A DNA stretch of 15,376 nucleotides from an uncultured Bacilli bacterium (lineage in GTDB: Bacteria > Bacillota_I > Bacilli_A > RF39 > UBA660), in the NCBI GenBank assembly GCA_934101495.1, contig CAKORG010000024.1:1-15376 (forward strand), given 5' to 3'. Below are positions 1 to 6,807 of the stretch, in pieces (positions within the stretch are counted from its first letter, which is position 1; every line of letters begins with the position of its first letter). A model generated the notes under the pieces. That model was not told the origin of the DNA. It made no database searches and saw nothing but the letters and a program-made list of their open reading frames with translations. A program made the position numbers and the translations under genes.

Positions 1-228
1 GATAAGATTAAATATTATAAAGATAATGGCGTAGTTTGTGTAGAAATGGAAGGTACAGTTATTGCTGCAGTTTGTAAAAAACTAAATATGAAATACTTTA
101 CTTTCTATTATGCTGGGGATAATTTAGATGGAACTGTTTGGGATAAAAGAAGTTTAAATGGATTAGTAAATATAGATAAAAAGAAGGAAGTATTGCTATT
201 AGCATTAGAGCTTGCTTTAGTACTATAA
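1..228 (+). CDS. nucleoside phosphorylase, C-terminal fragment (5' end outside window)
   Basis: The frame is open from base 1 and ends at TAA 226-228, leaving about 75 C-terminal residues. They contain the VEMEG signature (bases 40-54) of the PNP/uridine phosphorylase (PNP_UDP_1) family, where the Met-Glu pair contacts the ribose, followed by YYAGDNLDGTVWDKRSL, which resembles the C-terminal region of uridine or purine nucleoside phosphorylases. Such enzymes split a nucleoside with phosphate into base plus ribose-1-phosphate in cytosolic salvage. An internal ATG at base 46 lies within the conserved motif and is not a plausible start. Substrate (uridine or purine nucleoside) cannot be decided from this piece. 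The next gene is separated by a promoter and terminator, so it is probably a different transcription unit. Confidence 0.72.
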   Translation, partial: DKIKYYKDNGVVCVEMEGTVIAAVCKKLNMKYFTFYYAGDNLDGTVWDKRSLNGLVNIDKKKEVLLLALELALVL

Positions 229-282
229 AAATAGAAAACTTATGCTTTTTTCAATATCACAACCAAATTTTGCAAAAATATA

Positions 283-310
283 TTGACTTTAGTAAAAATA
301 AGAGTAAAAT
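283..310 (+). promoter_or_regulatory. probable sigma-A promoter for the Cys-rich ORF / Rel operon
   Basis: TTGACT (283-288), 16 bases, TAAAAT (305-310). The -35 matches 5/6 and the -10 matches 5/6 of the consensus. It lies about 30 bases ahead of the GGAGAG ribosome binding site at 331-336 of the small ORF and is the best promoter in the 229-507 gap. Predicted by eye. Confidence 0.5.
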
Positions 311-339
311 ATTGATTAAATTTATTTGAAGGAGAGCAT

Positions 340-456
340 ATGAGTTTAATTGAAAATTATCATAATTTAGATATTAAAATAAAAAAACACAATTGCTGTG
401 TTTATTGCTCATGCTGTTTTTCTATGATAAAAAATGATGAAAAAATCGGTGATTAA
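340..456 (+). CDS. Cys-rich 38-residue small ORF (leader peptide or small peptide gene)
   Basis: This short frame starts at ATG 340 with a good ribosome binding site (GAAGGAGAG, 328-336) and ends at TAA 454-456. The product has 38 residues. It has a polar, Lys-rich first half and then the cluster NCCVYCSCC (residues 18-26, Cys codons between 394 and 417), giving five Cys in eight residues. I recognise no family. Two readings fit. It may be a leader peptide whose Cys codons let ribosome position control the terminator that begins at 440, so that the downstream Rel operon responds to cysteine or translation. Or it may be an independently made small Cys-rich peptide (metal-binding or a modified-peptide precursor) followed by a partial terminator ahead of the enzyme genes. 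The stop codon lies between the arms of the terminator hairpin, so a terminating ribosome would hinder folding. It could also be a chance ORF, though the ribosome binding site argues against that. Confidence 0.5.
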   Translation: MSLIENYHNLDIKIKKHNCCVYCSCCFSMIKNDEKIGD

Positions 457-487
457 AAACAAGTACGTTTTTGACACCGATTTTTTT
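440..487 (+). terminator. strong intrinsic terminator / attenuator ahead of the Rel operon
   Basis: AAAAAATCGGTG (440-451) pairs fully with CACCGATTTTTT (475-486). An inner AAAAAC (455-460) pairs with GTTTTT (467-472), closing the loop AAGTAC, and the 3' arm runs into a T-tract (481-487). It lies between the start region of the Cys-rich ORF and the ribosome binding site of the Rel gene (GGAGGTG, 496-502). No convincing promoter is seen between it and the Rel start, so readthrough would be needed to express the operon. This is the arrangement expected of an attenuator. A weak competitor pairing exists: TTTTTC 417-422 with GAAAAA 439-444. Confidence 0.8.
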
Positions 488-507
488 GTATATATGGAGG
501 TGAAATT

Positions 508-1950
508 TTGAATATTACATTAGAATCATTAATTGCAAAAGTTAATGAATATGAACCAACAAAAATTGATGTTGTGAAAAAAGCTTATGATTATGCAAAA
601 GTTTTGCATGAAGGTCAATATAGGCAAAGTGGAGAACCTTATATAATTCATCCATTAAATGTTGCTTATATTTTAGCAGAAATGCATGCAGATGTTGATA
701 CTGTGTGTGCTGGACTTCTTCATGATACTCTTGAAGATACTCATGTTACAAAAGAAGATATATCACATGATTTTAATCAAACAGTTGCAACATTAGTTGA
801 TGGAGTTACAAAAATTTCTAAAATGAATTTTTCTTCTAAGCAAGATCAAAATAATGCTAATACAAGAAAAATAATTACTGGTATAACCGAAGATGTAAGA
901 ATTATTATCATTAAGCTTGCTGATAGACTTCATAATATGAGGACATTAGGATTTAAATCAGAATTTAAGCAAAAAGAAAATTCTTTAGAAACTATGGATA
1001 TATTTGTCCCTTTGGCTTATTATATAGGGGCTTATAGAATAAAATCTGAGTTAGAAGATTTATCACTTCAATATTTGATGCCTGATAATTATAAAAGAAT
1101 AGCAGACCAAAAAGAAAAAATTGAAGAAGATAATAAAGCTTGCTTACAGGAAATGCTTTTAAAAATTAAAGAATTATTAGAAAATAAAGAAGTACCTAAT
1201 GAGATAAAGGTTAGAACTAAAAATATTTATGGTATTTATAAAAAAATAGCTGCAGGGCAAAAATTGTGTGATATTCACGATTTATTAGCCTTAAAAATTA
1301 TGGTAGAAGAAGTTGATGAATGTTATAAAGTTTTAGGTCTAATTCATAGTAAGTATCATCCAATAAATGATAAATTTAAAGATTTTATTTGTAATCCTAA
1401 GACCAATATGTATCAAAGTTTACATACAACTGTGTTTGGTCCAGAAGATAGATTAGTACAGACTCAGATAAGAACTTTTGATATGGATAAAGTAGATTCT
1501 TTTGGACTTACAGCTTACTGGGATATTAAAAAAGGAAATGTCAGAGATAGAATGCAAGATGACTTAAAAAGCAAATATCAGTTTTTTAAATCATTAGTGG
1601 AAATTAATTCAATGTTCGGGGATAACCAAGAATTTGTAACTAGGGTTAAACAAGAATTATTTTCTGATAAAGTATATGTTTATACACCAAAAGGAGATAT
1701 AATAGAATTACCTAAAGGTTCTACACCGATTGATTTTGCATATAAAATTCATACTGATATAGGAAATACAATGGTGTGTGCATTTGTTAATGATGAGTGC
1801 GTTTCAGTAGATTATGTGCTTAAGAATAAAGATAGAGTTAGAATTGTAACAGATATTTTGTCATATGGGCCTAGAAAAGAATGGGCTGATATAGCTAAAA
1901 CTAGTTATGCAAGAAAAAGAATTAAAGAATTTGGAGGAGGTATTAGTTGA
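508..1950 (+). CDS. short Rel/SpoT-type (p)ppGpp hydrolase(/synthetase), HD-synthetase-TGS, no ACT
   Basis: A 480-residue bifunctional-Rel homologue. It starts at TTG 508, set by GGAGGTG at 496-502. The N-terminal HD hydrolase domain looks intact: H48, H72-D73, E76-D77 and D139 in KLADRLHNM. The synthetase-like domain spans about 225-345 and is followed by a TGS domain at about 388-450. The protein then stops just after the TSYARKRIKEF helix, so the helical, zinc-finger and ACT/RRM regions of full-length Rel (usually over 700 residues) are absent. In the synthetase domain D258 and Y302 (YQSLHT) remain. The EVQIRT motif reads QTQIRT, so the catalytic Glu position is Gln318; NGY is NMY, and the RxKD region is altered to IAAGQKLCD. 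I infer a cytosolic (p)ppGpp hydrolase with weak or absent synthesis. It is first in the operon, with its stop overlapping the next start (TTGA). Confidence 0.88.
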   Translation: MNITLESLIAKVNEYEPTKIDVVKKAYDYAKVLHEGQYRQSGEPYIIHPLNVAYILAEMHADVDTVCAGLLHDTLEDTHVTKEDISHDFNQTVATLVDGVTKISKMNFSSKQDQNNANTRKIITGITEDVRIIIIKLADRLHNMRTLGFKSEFKQKENSLETMDIFVPLAYYIGAYRIKSELEDLSLQYLMPDNYKRIADQKEKIEEDNKACLQEMLLKIKELLENKEVPNEIKVRTKNIYGIYKKIAAGQKLCDIHDLLALKIMVEEVDECYKVLGLIHSKYHPINDKFKDFICNPKTNMYQSLHTTVFGPEDRLVQTQIRTFDMDKVDSFGLTAYWDIKKGNVRDRMQDDLKSKYQFFKSLVEINSMFGDNQEFVTRVKQELFSDKVYVYTPKGDIIELPKGSTPIDFAYKIHTDIGNTMVCAFVNDECVSVDYVLKNKDRVRIVTDILSYGPRKEWADIAKTSYARKRIKEFGGGIS

Positions 1951-2933
1951 ATTATTTAGATGAATTAAAGAAAAATTATAATATTGATTTTAAAAGTATG
2001 ATTTCATTAACTGGTGGGTGGTTAAACGAAAAATTTGTTGTAACGTCAACTATTGAAAAAAAGTATGTATTAAAAGAACTAAGTATGAAAAAGTTCCCTA
2101 CAAATTATATTAAAATATTGATTAATACTATTAAAATACAAAATGAATTACATAATCAGAATATTTTAGTTCCAAAATTAATTATTAACAAATCAAAAAA
2201 ATTAGTGAGTACATTTTCAGATAACAGATTATTTTATCTTCAAGAATTTGTAAACGGAGAAACAAAAGCTTCAACTAATATTACTAATGAAGAAGTTTAT
2301 AGTATTGGAAAGAATCTTGCATTGTTACATCTTAGTCTAAAAAAAATGAATATTAAGCCATTTAATTCTAACTTTTTGAAATTTAAAAGTGTAATTGATT
2401 TAAATGAATCTTTAACACATAAAAAAGAAAATATTGATAGTTCTAGTTCACAATTATATATAATGCAATTAAACAATTGTGAGAAAATAATAAATGATTT
2501 AAAAAAAACAAACTTTTTAGAACAACAAGAATTGCAATTGATTCATGGTGATTTTACTTTGGATAATATTATTCTTTTTAATAATGAAGTCAAAGCAATT
2601 ATAGATTTTGAATTAGTAAGAATAAATTCAAAACTGCAGGATATTGGAAGATGTATTTTATCTTGTTCATTTGATAATGGAAATTTTGATATTTTAAAAT
2701 TTAAAAATTTTTTGTTAGGATATTCTTCAGTTGAAGGATTAACAAAATCTCAAATAATTGACTCATTAAAGATTGTTTGGATAAATGAGTTCGATATTTG
2801 GATACAGGATAAATATTTTAAAAATTATAATCCCCCAAAGGTTGAAAATTTTATTAAAGAAATAATGTGGATTGGAAATAACTGGTTTGATTTGAAAAAA
2901 ATAATTGGAGGTATGTATAATGAGTTTGATTAA
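1947..2933 (+). CDS. APH/ThrB2-fold small-molecule kinase
   Basis: This 328-residue protein belongs to the aminoglycoside phosphotransferase / choline kinase / type II homoserine kinase superfamily. It has a Gly-rich loop near LTGGWLNEKF (21-30) and the ATP-binding Lys in YVLKE (K43). The Brenner motif is HGDFTLDN (H200, D202 catalytic base, N207), and the metal-binding Asp is in IIDFE (D220). All key residues are present, so an active ATP-dependent kinase for a hydroxyl of a small metabolite is expected. TTG 1947 is the start: a strong GGAGGAGG lies at 1933-1940 and the codon overlaps the Rel stop as TTGA. No feature points to aminoglycosides. The company of biosynthetic enzymes suggests it phosphorylates a pathway intermediate, or the finished compound in the cell. 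Substrate unknown. Confidence 0.85.
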   Translation: MNYLDELKKNYNIDFKSMISLTGGWLNEKFVVTSTIEKKYVLKELSMKKFPTNYIKILINTIKIQNELHNQNILVPKLIINKSKKLVSTFSDNRLFYLQEFVNGETKASTNITNEEVYSIGKNLALLHLSLKKMNIKPFNSNFLKFKSVIDLNESLTHKKENIDSSSSQLYIMQLNNCEKIINDLKKTNFLEQQELQLIHGDFTLDNIILFNNEVKAIIDFELVRINSKLQDIGRCILSCSFDNGNFDILKFKNFLLGYSSVEGLTKSQIIDSLKIVWINEFDIWIQDKYFKNYNPPKVENFIKEIMWIGNNWFDLKKIIGGMYNEFD

Positions 2934-4587
2934 TATTAATTATGGAATAAATTTTATAATTGATTGCAATTTTCAAAAATTGAATAAAATTATTAAAATA
3001 TTAAATACAAAATTGATTGCATATTCTATTAATAATGAAATAGATAATTATATTAATGTATATGTAAAAGATGATGAGAGTGGAATAGAATTATCTTATA
3101 ATGACAGATTATTTGATAAAATTGATGAAATAATTAAAATTGCTAATATCGTCCCAAAATTATATGTTAATAATTTGATAAATAATGGGTATGAAAGGAA
3201 ATTGAGCAAAATTGAACAAATAAAAAGTTTGGAGAAAGAAAAAATTTTTAAGAAATATGATAAAATTATAAATAAAAAGTTTAATGTTTTAAATGGGATT
3301 AACTCTATATATGAATGGTATACAGGTGCTGTTTTTTTTAAAGATTATGAGTGGATGGAAATTGATGATAATAATAAATTAAAAAAATTGTTTAATAAAA
3401 GTGATAATAATTCTTTTTTGTATTCGTTGCCAATGGACACTGGAATTATTTTAAGAAGTTATAAAATATATTATTATTTTTCAACTCACGTTAGTAGATT
3501 TGAAAAACCAAATAAAATTCAAATTGAAAAATGGTTTCAAAATGTGATAACATTTTTAAATGATTTAAATTATGCAATGGAAGGCTATAAAATTTATAGT
3601 AATTACGATAGAAGGTTGTTGTTGGGAGTAATTGATAATTTAAGAAATATTATTTTGCTAATGGCTAATACTGAAATGATGATTTTATCAGATAATGGTA
3701 ACGACTTTTTATATCATGAATCTTTCGAAAATCGTGCTATAAATACTTATTTCGTTTTGATAAATGATTATCAAAAAATAATACATGGTATTTGTTTTGG
3801 GAAAATTAAAGACAATAATAGTTTAGTAACCATAAAAAAAATAGTTGCGACATTAAAAAGGGCAATTCCTGAAACGTTCGAAAATTTAAAAAATATTACC
3901 GATTCATTTGTGTTTGGTAAATGCTTTAACCCTCTTAGAGAAATAGATAATTATATTGAAAATTATATAGTTTGTGAACATATCGTTAATAAAATACATT
4001 TAAAAAATCAATCTTTTAATTTAATCGGTGTTTTATATGGTGGTTTGGAGTTGCCTTTTATAATGAAACATATTTGTAGTTCTGACATTAACATTTCCTT
4101 TTTATTTCAAAATCATGGTATGTATTTAGATAGACAACAAAAAAATATTGAAATAATTGATTCAAACATAAAAGAATTTGGAAAAATAAATAAAAACTTA
4201 ACAACATTTATTATTGATGATAATATGATGAGTGGCAAAACAATGCAATTTGCATTTAATAAACTTTTTGTAAATGAATATAAAATAAATGGAATATTTG
4301 TAATAAGACATCCAAATTTAAACAGAATTGCTCAATTAGAGAATTTTGATATTGCGATGAATTTAGATTTGATTGATAAATTTGTGTATGGAATGATTAC
4401 TGATACTCCTTATACTAAAATAAAAAGGAATACAAATTTTAATAATATGTTTGTAAATGAATTAAATATCTTTTCGATAATGACAGAAGTTTTTCTTAAA
4501 GCTTTATATTGCAATAATAGTTTTATTAAAGATAGTCAAGTTGATATTTTTGCGGGATATTCGGAGGGACAAAATGATAAAATATGA
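2920..4587 (+). CDS. large uncharacterised protein with C-terminal type I phosphoribosyltransferase motif
   Basis: A 555-residue protein from ATG 2920, chosen because GGAGGT (2907-2912) sits seven bases ahead; an in-frame TTG at 2905 precedes that site. The C-terminal part carries a type I PRT signature: a hydrophobic strand, then IIDDNMMSGKT (D433, D434, S438, G439, K440, T441), the PRPP-binding loop seen in orotate and purine phosphoribosyltransferases. Upstream, at about residues 370-385, VLYGGLELPF resembles the first PRT loop. The first 350 or so residues match nothing I recognise; they are rich in Ile, Asn and Lys and look soluble, with no signal peptide. It overlaps the kinase gene by 14 bases and the next gene by 14 bases. 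The likely role is transfer or removal of a phosphoribosyl group in the pathway. A non-catalytic PRPP-sensing role is possible. Confidence 0.68.
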   Translation: MSLININYGINFIIDCNFQKLNKIIKILNTKLIAYSINNEIDNYINVYVKDDESGIELSYNDRLFDKIDEIIKIANIVPKLYVNNLINNGYERKLSKIEQIKSLEKEKIFKKYDKIINKKFNVLNGINSIYEWYTGAVFFKDYEWMEIDDNNKLKKLFNKSDNNSFLYSLPMDTGIILRSYKIYYYFSTHVSRFEKPNKIQIEKWFQNVITFLNDLNYAMEGYKIYSNYDRRLLLGVIDNLRNIILLMANTEMMILSDNGNDFLYHESFENRAINTYFVLINDYQKIIHGICFGKIKDNNSLVTIKKIVATLKRAIPETFENLKNITDSFVFGKCFNPLREIDNYIENYIVCEHIVNKIHLKNQSFNLIGVLYGGLELPFIMKHICSSDINISFLFQNHGMYLDRQQKNIEIIDSNIKEFGKINKNLTTFIIDDNMMSGKTMQFAFNKLFVNEYKINGIFVIRHPNLNRIAQLENFDIAMNLDLIDKFVYGMITDTPYTKIKRNTNFNNMFVNELNIFSIMTEVFLKALYCNNSFIKDSQVDIFAGYSEGQNDKI

Positions 4588-5575
4588 TAATAAATATTAT
4601 GAAAATGTAATTGAAAAATTTAATTATGATTATGTAACAAATTTTTTAAACATAGATTCTAACGTGATAGATAGAAATTGGATTTGTTCTTATAATTTGA
4701 ATGAATTTATTGACGGTTTTAAAAATGGTAATAGTCACTTAATAATAATGGGAATGGGTATTAATGGAGTTCCTCATATGGGTACTGTTTCGCAAATGTT
4801 AAAAGCAATCTATTTACAAAAGATGGGATTCAACGTTCAAATAGTATTAGGTGATTTGGATGTTTATGGAGCTAGATCCAAACCATTAGAAGAAATTAGA
4901 ATTTTAGTGGACAAGTATAAATCTTTTTTAATAAATTTAGGTTTTGATACTACAAAAGGTATTATAAGAAATCAATTTGATTTTCCGGAAATAATTCGTA
5001 CATCTTTTCTTTTAGCTAGATGCATTAAAGATAAAGATTTTGAAGAGATTGAAGAAGATATAAATGAATTATATAAAACAGAAAGAGTTTATCAAGGAAT
5101 GGATTTTAATGTTAAACAATCAATTTCTTTAATGTTTGCTGATTTTATTCATCCGGGATTATTTGATAAAGTTGATAATGTTTTAGTAATTAGCGGAATT
5201 GATGAACATGGCTATGTTTATAAAGCTGATGAGATAAGAAAAAGAATGGGAATAAAAATGTCCATAAGTGGGCTTTACTCAAAAATGATGCGCGGATTGA
5301 ACGATTATCCTAAAATGAGTAAAAGTATACCACTATCTTCTATAAGTTTATCTTCATCTAAGAATGAATTAAGAAAACTATTGTTACATGAAAAATTTGA
5401 TTATACAGATTCAACTGATTCTTTTGTTTATCAATTAATGGAGTATGTTTCATTTTACAATACTAAAACTTTAAATGTTTTAAAAAAACATTGTGATAAC
5501 AAGAGTGAAAAATGGCTTTTAGATATTGAAAATTATGTTGCTGATTTATATAATATATGTAAAATGTGGAGGTAA
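4574..5575 (+). CDS. TrpRS-like class I aminoacyl-tRNA synthetase paralogue (amino-acid-activating enzyme)
   Basis: A 333-residue protein from ATG 4574 (GGAGGGA at 4563-4569; an upstream in-frame TTG at 4541 lacks such a site). It has the class Ic catalytic core. The HIGH-type motif is PHMGT (67-71: first His and Gly kept, last His replaced by Thr). GIDEHGY (208-214) is at the place of the GxDQ motif, and PKMSKS (246-251) is a perfect KMSKS loop. The run from HPGLF through GIDEHGYVYKADEIRKRMG to KMSKS follows the archaeal/eukaryotic TrpRS pattern. Only about 82 residues follow KMSKS, short for a Trp/Tyr anticodon-binding domain, so charging a tRNA is doubtful. Known paralogues of this kind, such as MshC in mycothiol synthesis, activate an amino acid as its adenylate and pass it to a small acceptor. 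I infer a similar ligase here. The amino acid is unknown. Confidence 0.78.
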   Translation: MIKYDNKYYENVIEKFNYDYVTNFLNIDSNVIDRNWICSYNLNEFIDGFKNGNSHLIIMGMGINGVPHMGTVSQMLKAIYLQKMGFNVQIVLGDLDVYGARSKPLEEIRILVDKYKSFLINLGFDTTKGIIRNQFDFPEIIRTSFLLARCIKDKDFEEIEEDINELYKTERVYQGMDFNVKQSISLMFADFIHPGLFDKVDNVLVISGIDEHGYVYKADEIRKRMGIKMSISGLYSKMMRGLNDYPKMSKSIPLSSISLSSSKNELRKLLLHEKFDYTDSTDSFVYQLMEYVSFYNTKTLNVLKKHCDNKSEKWLLDIENYVADLYNICKMWR

Positions 5576-5577
5576 AT

Positions 5578-6228
5578 ATGAAAGAAAAAATAAATGTAGA
5601 AACTTGGGATAGAAAAAAACAGTATAACTTTTTTTCTAAGTTTGATAACCCTTATGCATGTGTAACAACTATATTAAATGTTGATAATTTGGTTGAATAT
5701 TCTAAGAAAAACAAAATTTCATTTTATTCGTTACTAACTTATTTTACCATTAAAACATTGAATAAACTAGATGAATTTAAATATGTCTTAGAGAATGATG
5801 ATGTTTATAAATATGATGATATTAAAGTTTCTTTTTCAGTTTTAACTCAAAATAATCAAATAAACTTTAGTAGAATATTGGAATTATCAAGCTTTCAAAT
5901 GTTTATAAAAGAGTTTATGACTGCAAAATTAGAAGCTGAATCTGAAAAAAATGATACTTATGAAAAAGTTAATAATATTTGTTATGTAACATGTGCGCCA
6001 TGGATGCGAATGACTTCAGTACAACATCCAATGAATTATAAAATAAAAGATAGTATACCTAGAGTATGTTGGGGTAAATATTTTGTTAAAAATAATAAAT
6101 TTTTAATAGATTATTCAATACAAGTTAATCATAGTTTTCAAGATGGATATCATATTGCTCGTTTTTTTCACGAACTCCAAAGAGAGATTGAAAGTTTTAA
6201 TGGTGAATTAAATGATTCTATGTATTGA
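5578..6228 (+). CDS. chloramphenicol acetyltransferase-like acyltransferase
   Basis: A 216-residue protein, the normal CAT monomer length (about 219). The start is ATG 5578 with GGAGGT at 5568-5573; an in-frame GTG at 5566 overlaps that site. CAT-family landmarks appear in order: WDRKKQYNFF (10-19, the W-x-R-x-x-x-F-x-F opening), PWMRMTS (141-147, with the Ser of the oxyanion region), WGKYF (165-169), and NHSFQDGYHIARFFHELQ (184-201), holding the catalytic His185 and Asp189-Gly190. CATs are cytosolic trimers that move an acetyl group from acetyl-CoA to a hydroxyl. The catalytic residues are kept but the acceptor pocket diverges, and it sits two bases after the synthetase paralogue inside a biosynthetic-looking operon. 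It is therefore more likely an acyltransferase of that pathway than a drug-resistance gene, though it could protect against a product. Confidence 0.85.
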   Translation: MKEKINVETWDRKKQYNFFSKFDNPYACVTTILNVDNLVEYSKKNKISFYSLLTYFTIKTLNKLDEFKYVLENDDVYKYDDIKVSFSVLTQNNQINFSRILELSSFQMFIKEFMTAKLEAESEKNDTYEKVNNICYVTCAPWMRMTSVQHPMNYKIKDSIPRVCWGKYFVKNNKFLIDYSIQVNHSFQDGYHIARFFHELQREIESFNGELNDSMY

Positions 6229-6802
6229 TTTGGATGATACCATAGCATTAACTGGCAGGACAATAATAAAATATGCAACTAATTTCAATAAAAAAATATT
6301 AAAAAGGAAAACTAAAATTACAAAAATCACTGATTGTGAAGATTACTATTATTTTGCTAAAATGTTTAATTGGGAAAGAAATGATTTAATAGAGTTCTTT
6401 TCATATTGTTATCCGGAATATTTAAATAAAGTTAAGTTAAAGAAAAAATGCAAAAAATATTTATTCTTATTAAGAAAAAAAGGCTTTAAAATATATATTG
6501 TTACATCTAGAAGAGAAACTACAAATAATTATGTAAAAAAAATTACTAAAGAATGGTTAGAAAAAAACGATATAATATATGATGAATTATATATTAATAT
6601 TATTGATAAAGCAGAACTATTAAAAAAGATTAAACCAGATTATTATATTGATGATTCAAAAAAGAATTGTGATTTGGTTTATCAACAGTTACCTAATACT
6701 AAAGTTTTTTTAATGAATACTAAATATAATAATAATTTAGTTTCCAACCATGTACGTATTAACAATATTAAAGAATTTTATGATTTTATAAAGGAGTGTT
6801 AG
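6212..6802 (+). CDS. HAD phosphatase, 5'(3')-deoxyribonucleotidase (NT5C) type
   Basis: A 196-residue haloacid-dehalogenase-fold protein. Motif I is DLDDT (D6 nucleophile, D8 acid/base), motif II VTSRRE (T98/S99), motif III Lys probably K133, and motif IV DYYIDDSKKNC (D147, D148). The spacing and the DYYIDD motif resemble the bacterial NT5C-like group, which removes phosphate from nucleoside monophosphates or similar phosphate esters. ATG 6212 overlaps the CAT-like gene by 17 bases and has only a weak GGTGA (6202-6206), so translational coupling is likely. In context it may take a phosphate off a phosphoribosylated or nucleotide-like intermediate. It is very rich in Lys, Asn, Ile and Tyr, in line with its neighbours. 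Specific substrate unknown. Confidence 0.8.
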   Translation: MILCIDLDDTIALTGRTIIKYATNFNKKILKRKTKITKITDCEDYYYFAKMFNWERNDLIEFFSYCYPEYLNKVKLKKKCKKYLFLLRKKGFKIYIVTSRRETTNNYVKKITKEWLEKNDIIYDELYINIIDKAELLKKIKPDYYIDDSKKNCDLVYQQLPNTKVFLMNTKYNNNLVSNHVRINNIKEFYDFIKEC

Positions 6803-6807
6803 TAGCA

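Noticed and set aside
229..260. Terminator after the phosphorylase fragment
   Set aside because: GAAAA and TTTTTTC could pair around CTTATGC, but the stem is short and nearly all A-T; not convincing.
1947..6228. Antibiotic resistance cassette (aminoglycoside kinase plus chloramphenicol acetyltransferase)
   Set aside because: Only fold-level resemblance; no insertion sequence, integron or resistance-type neighbours, and both genes are translationally coupled to unrelated enzymes.
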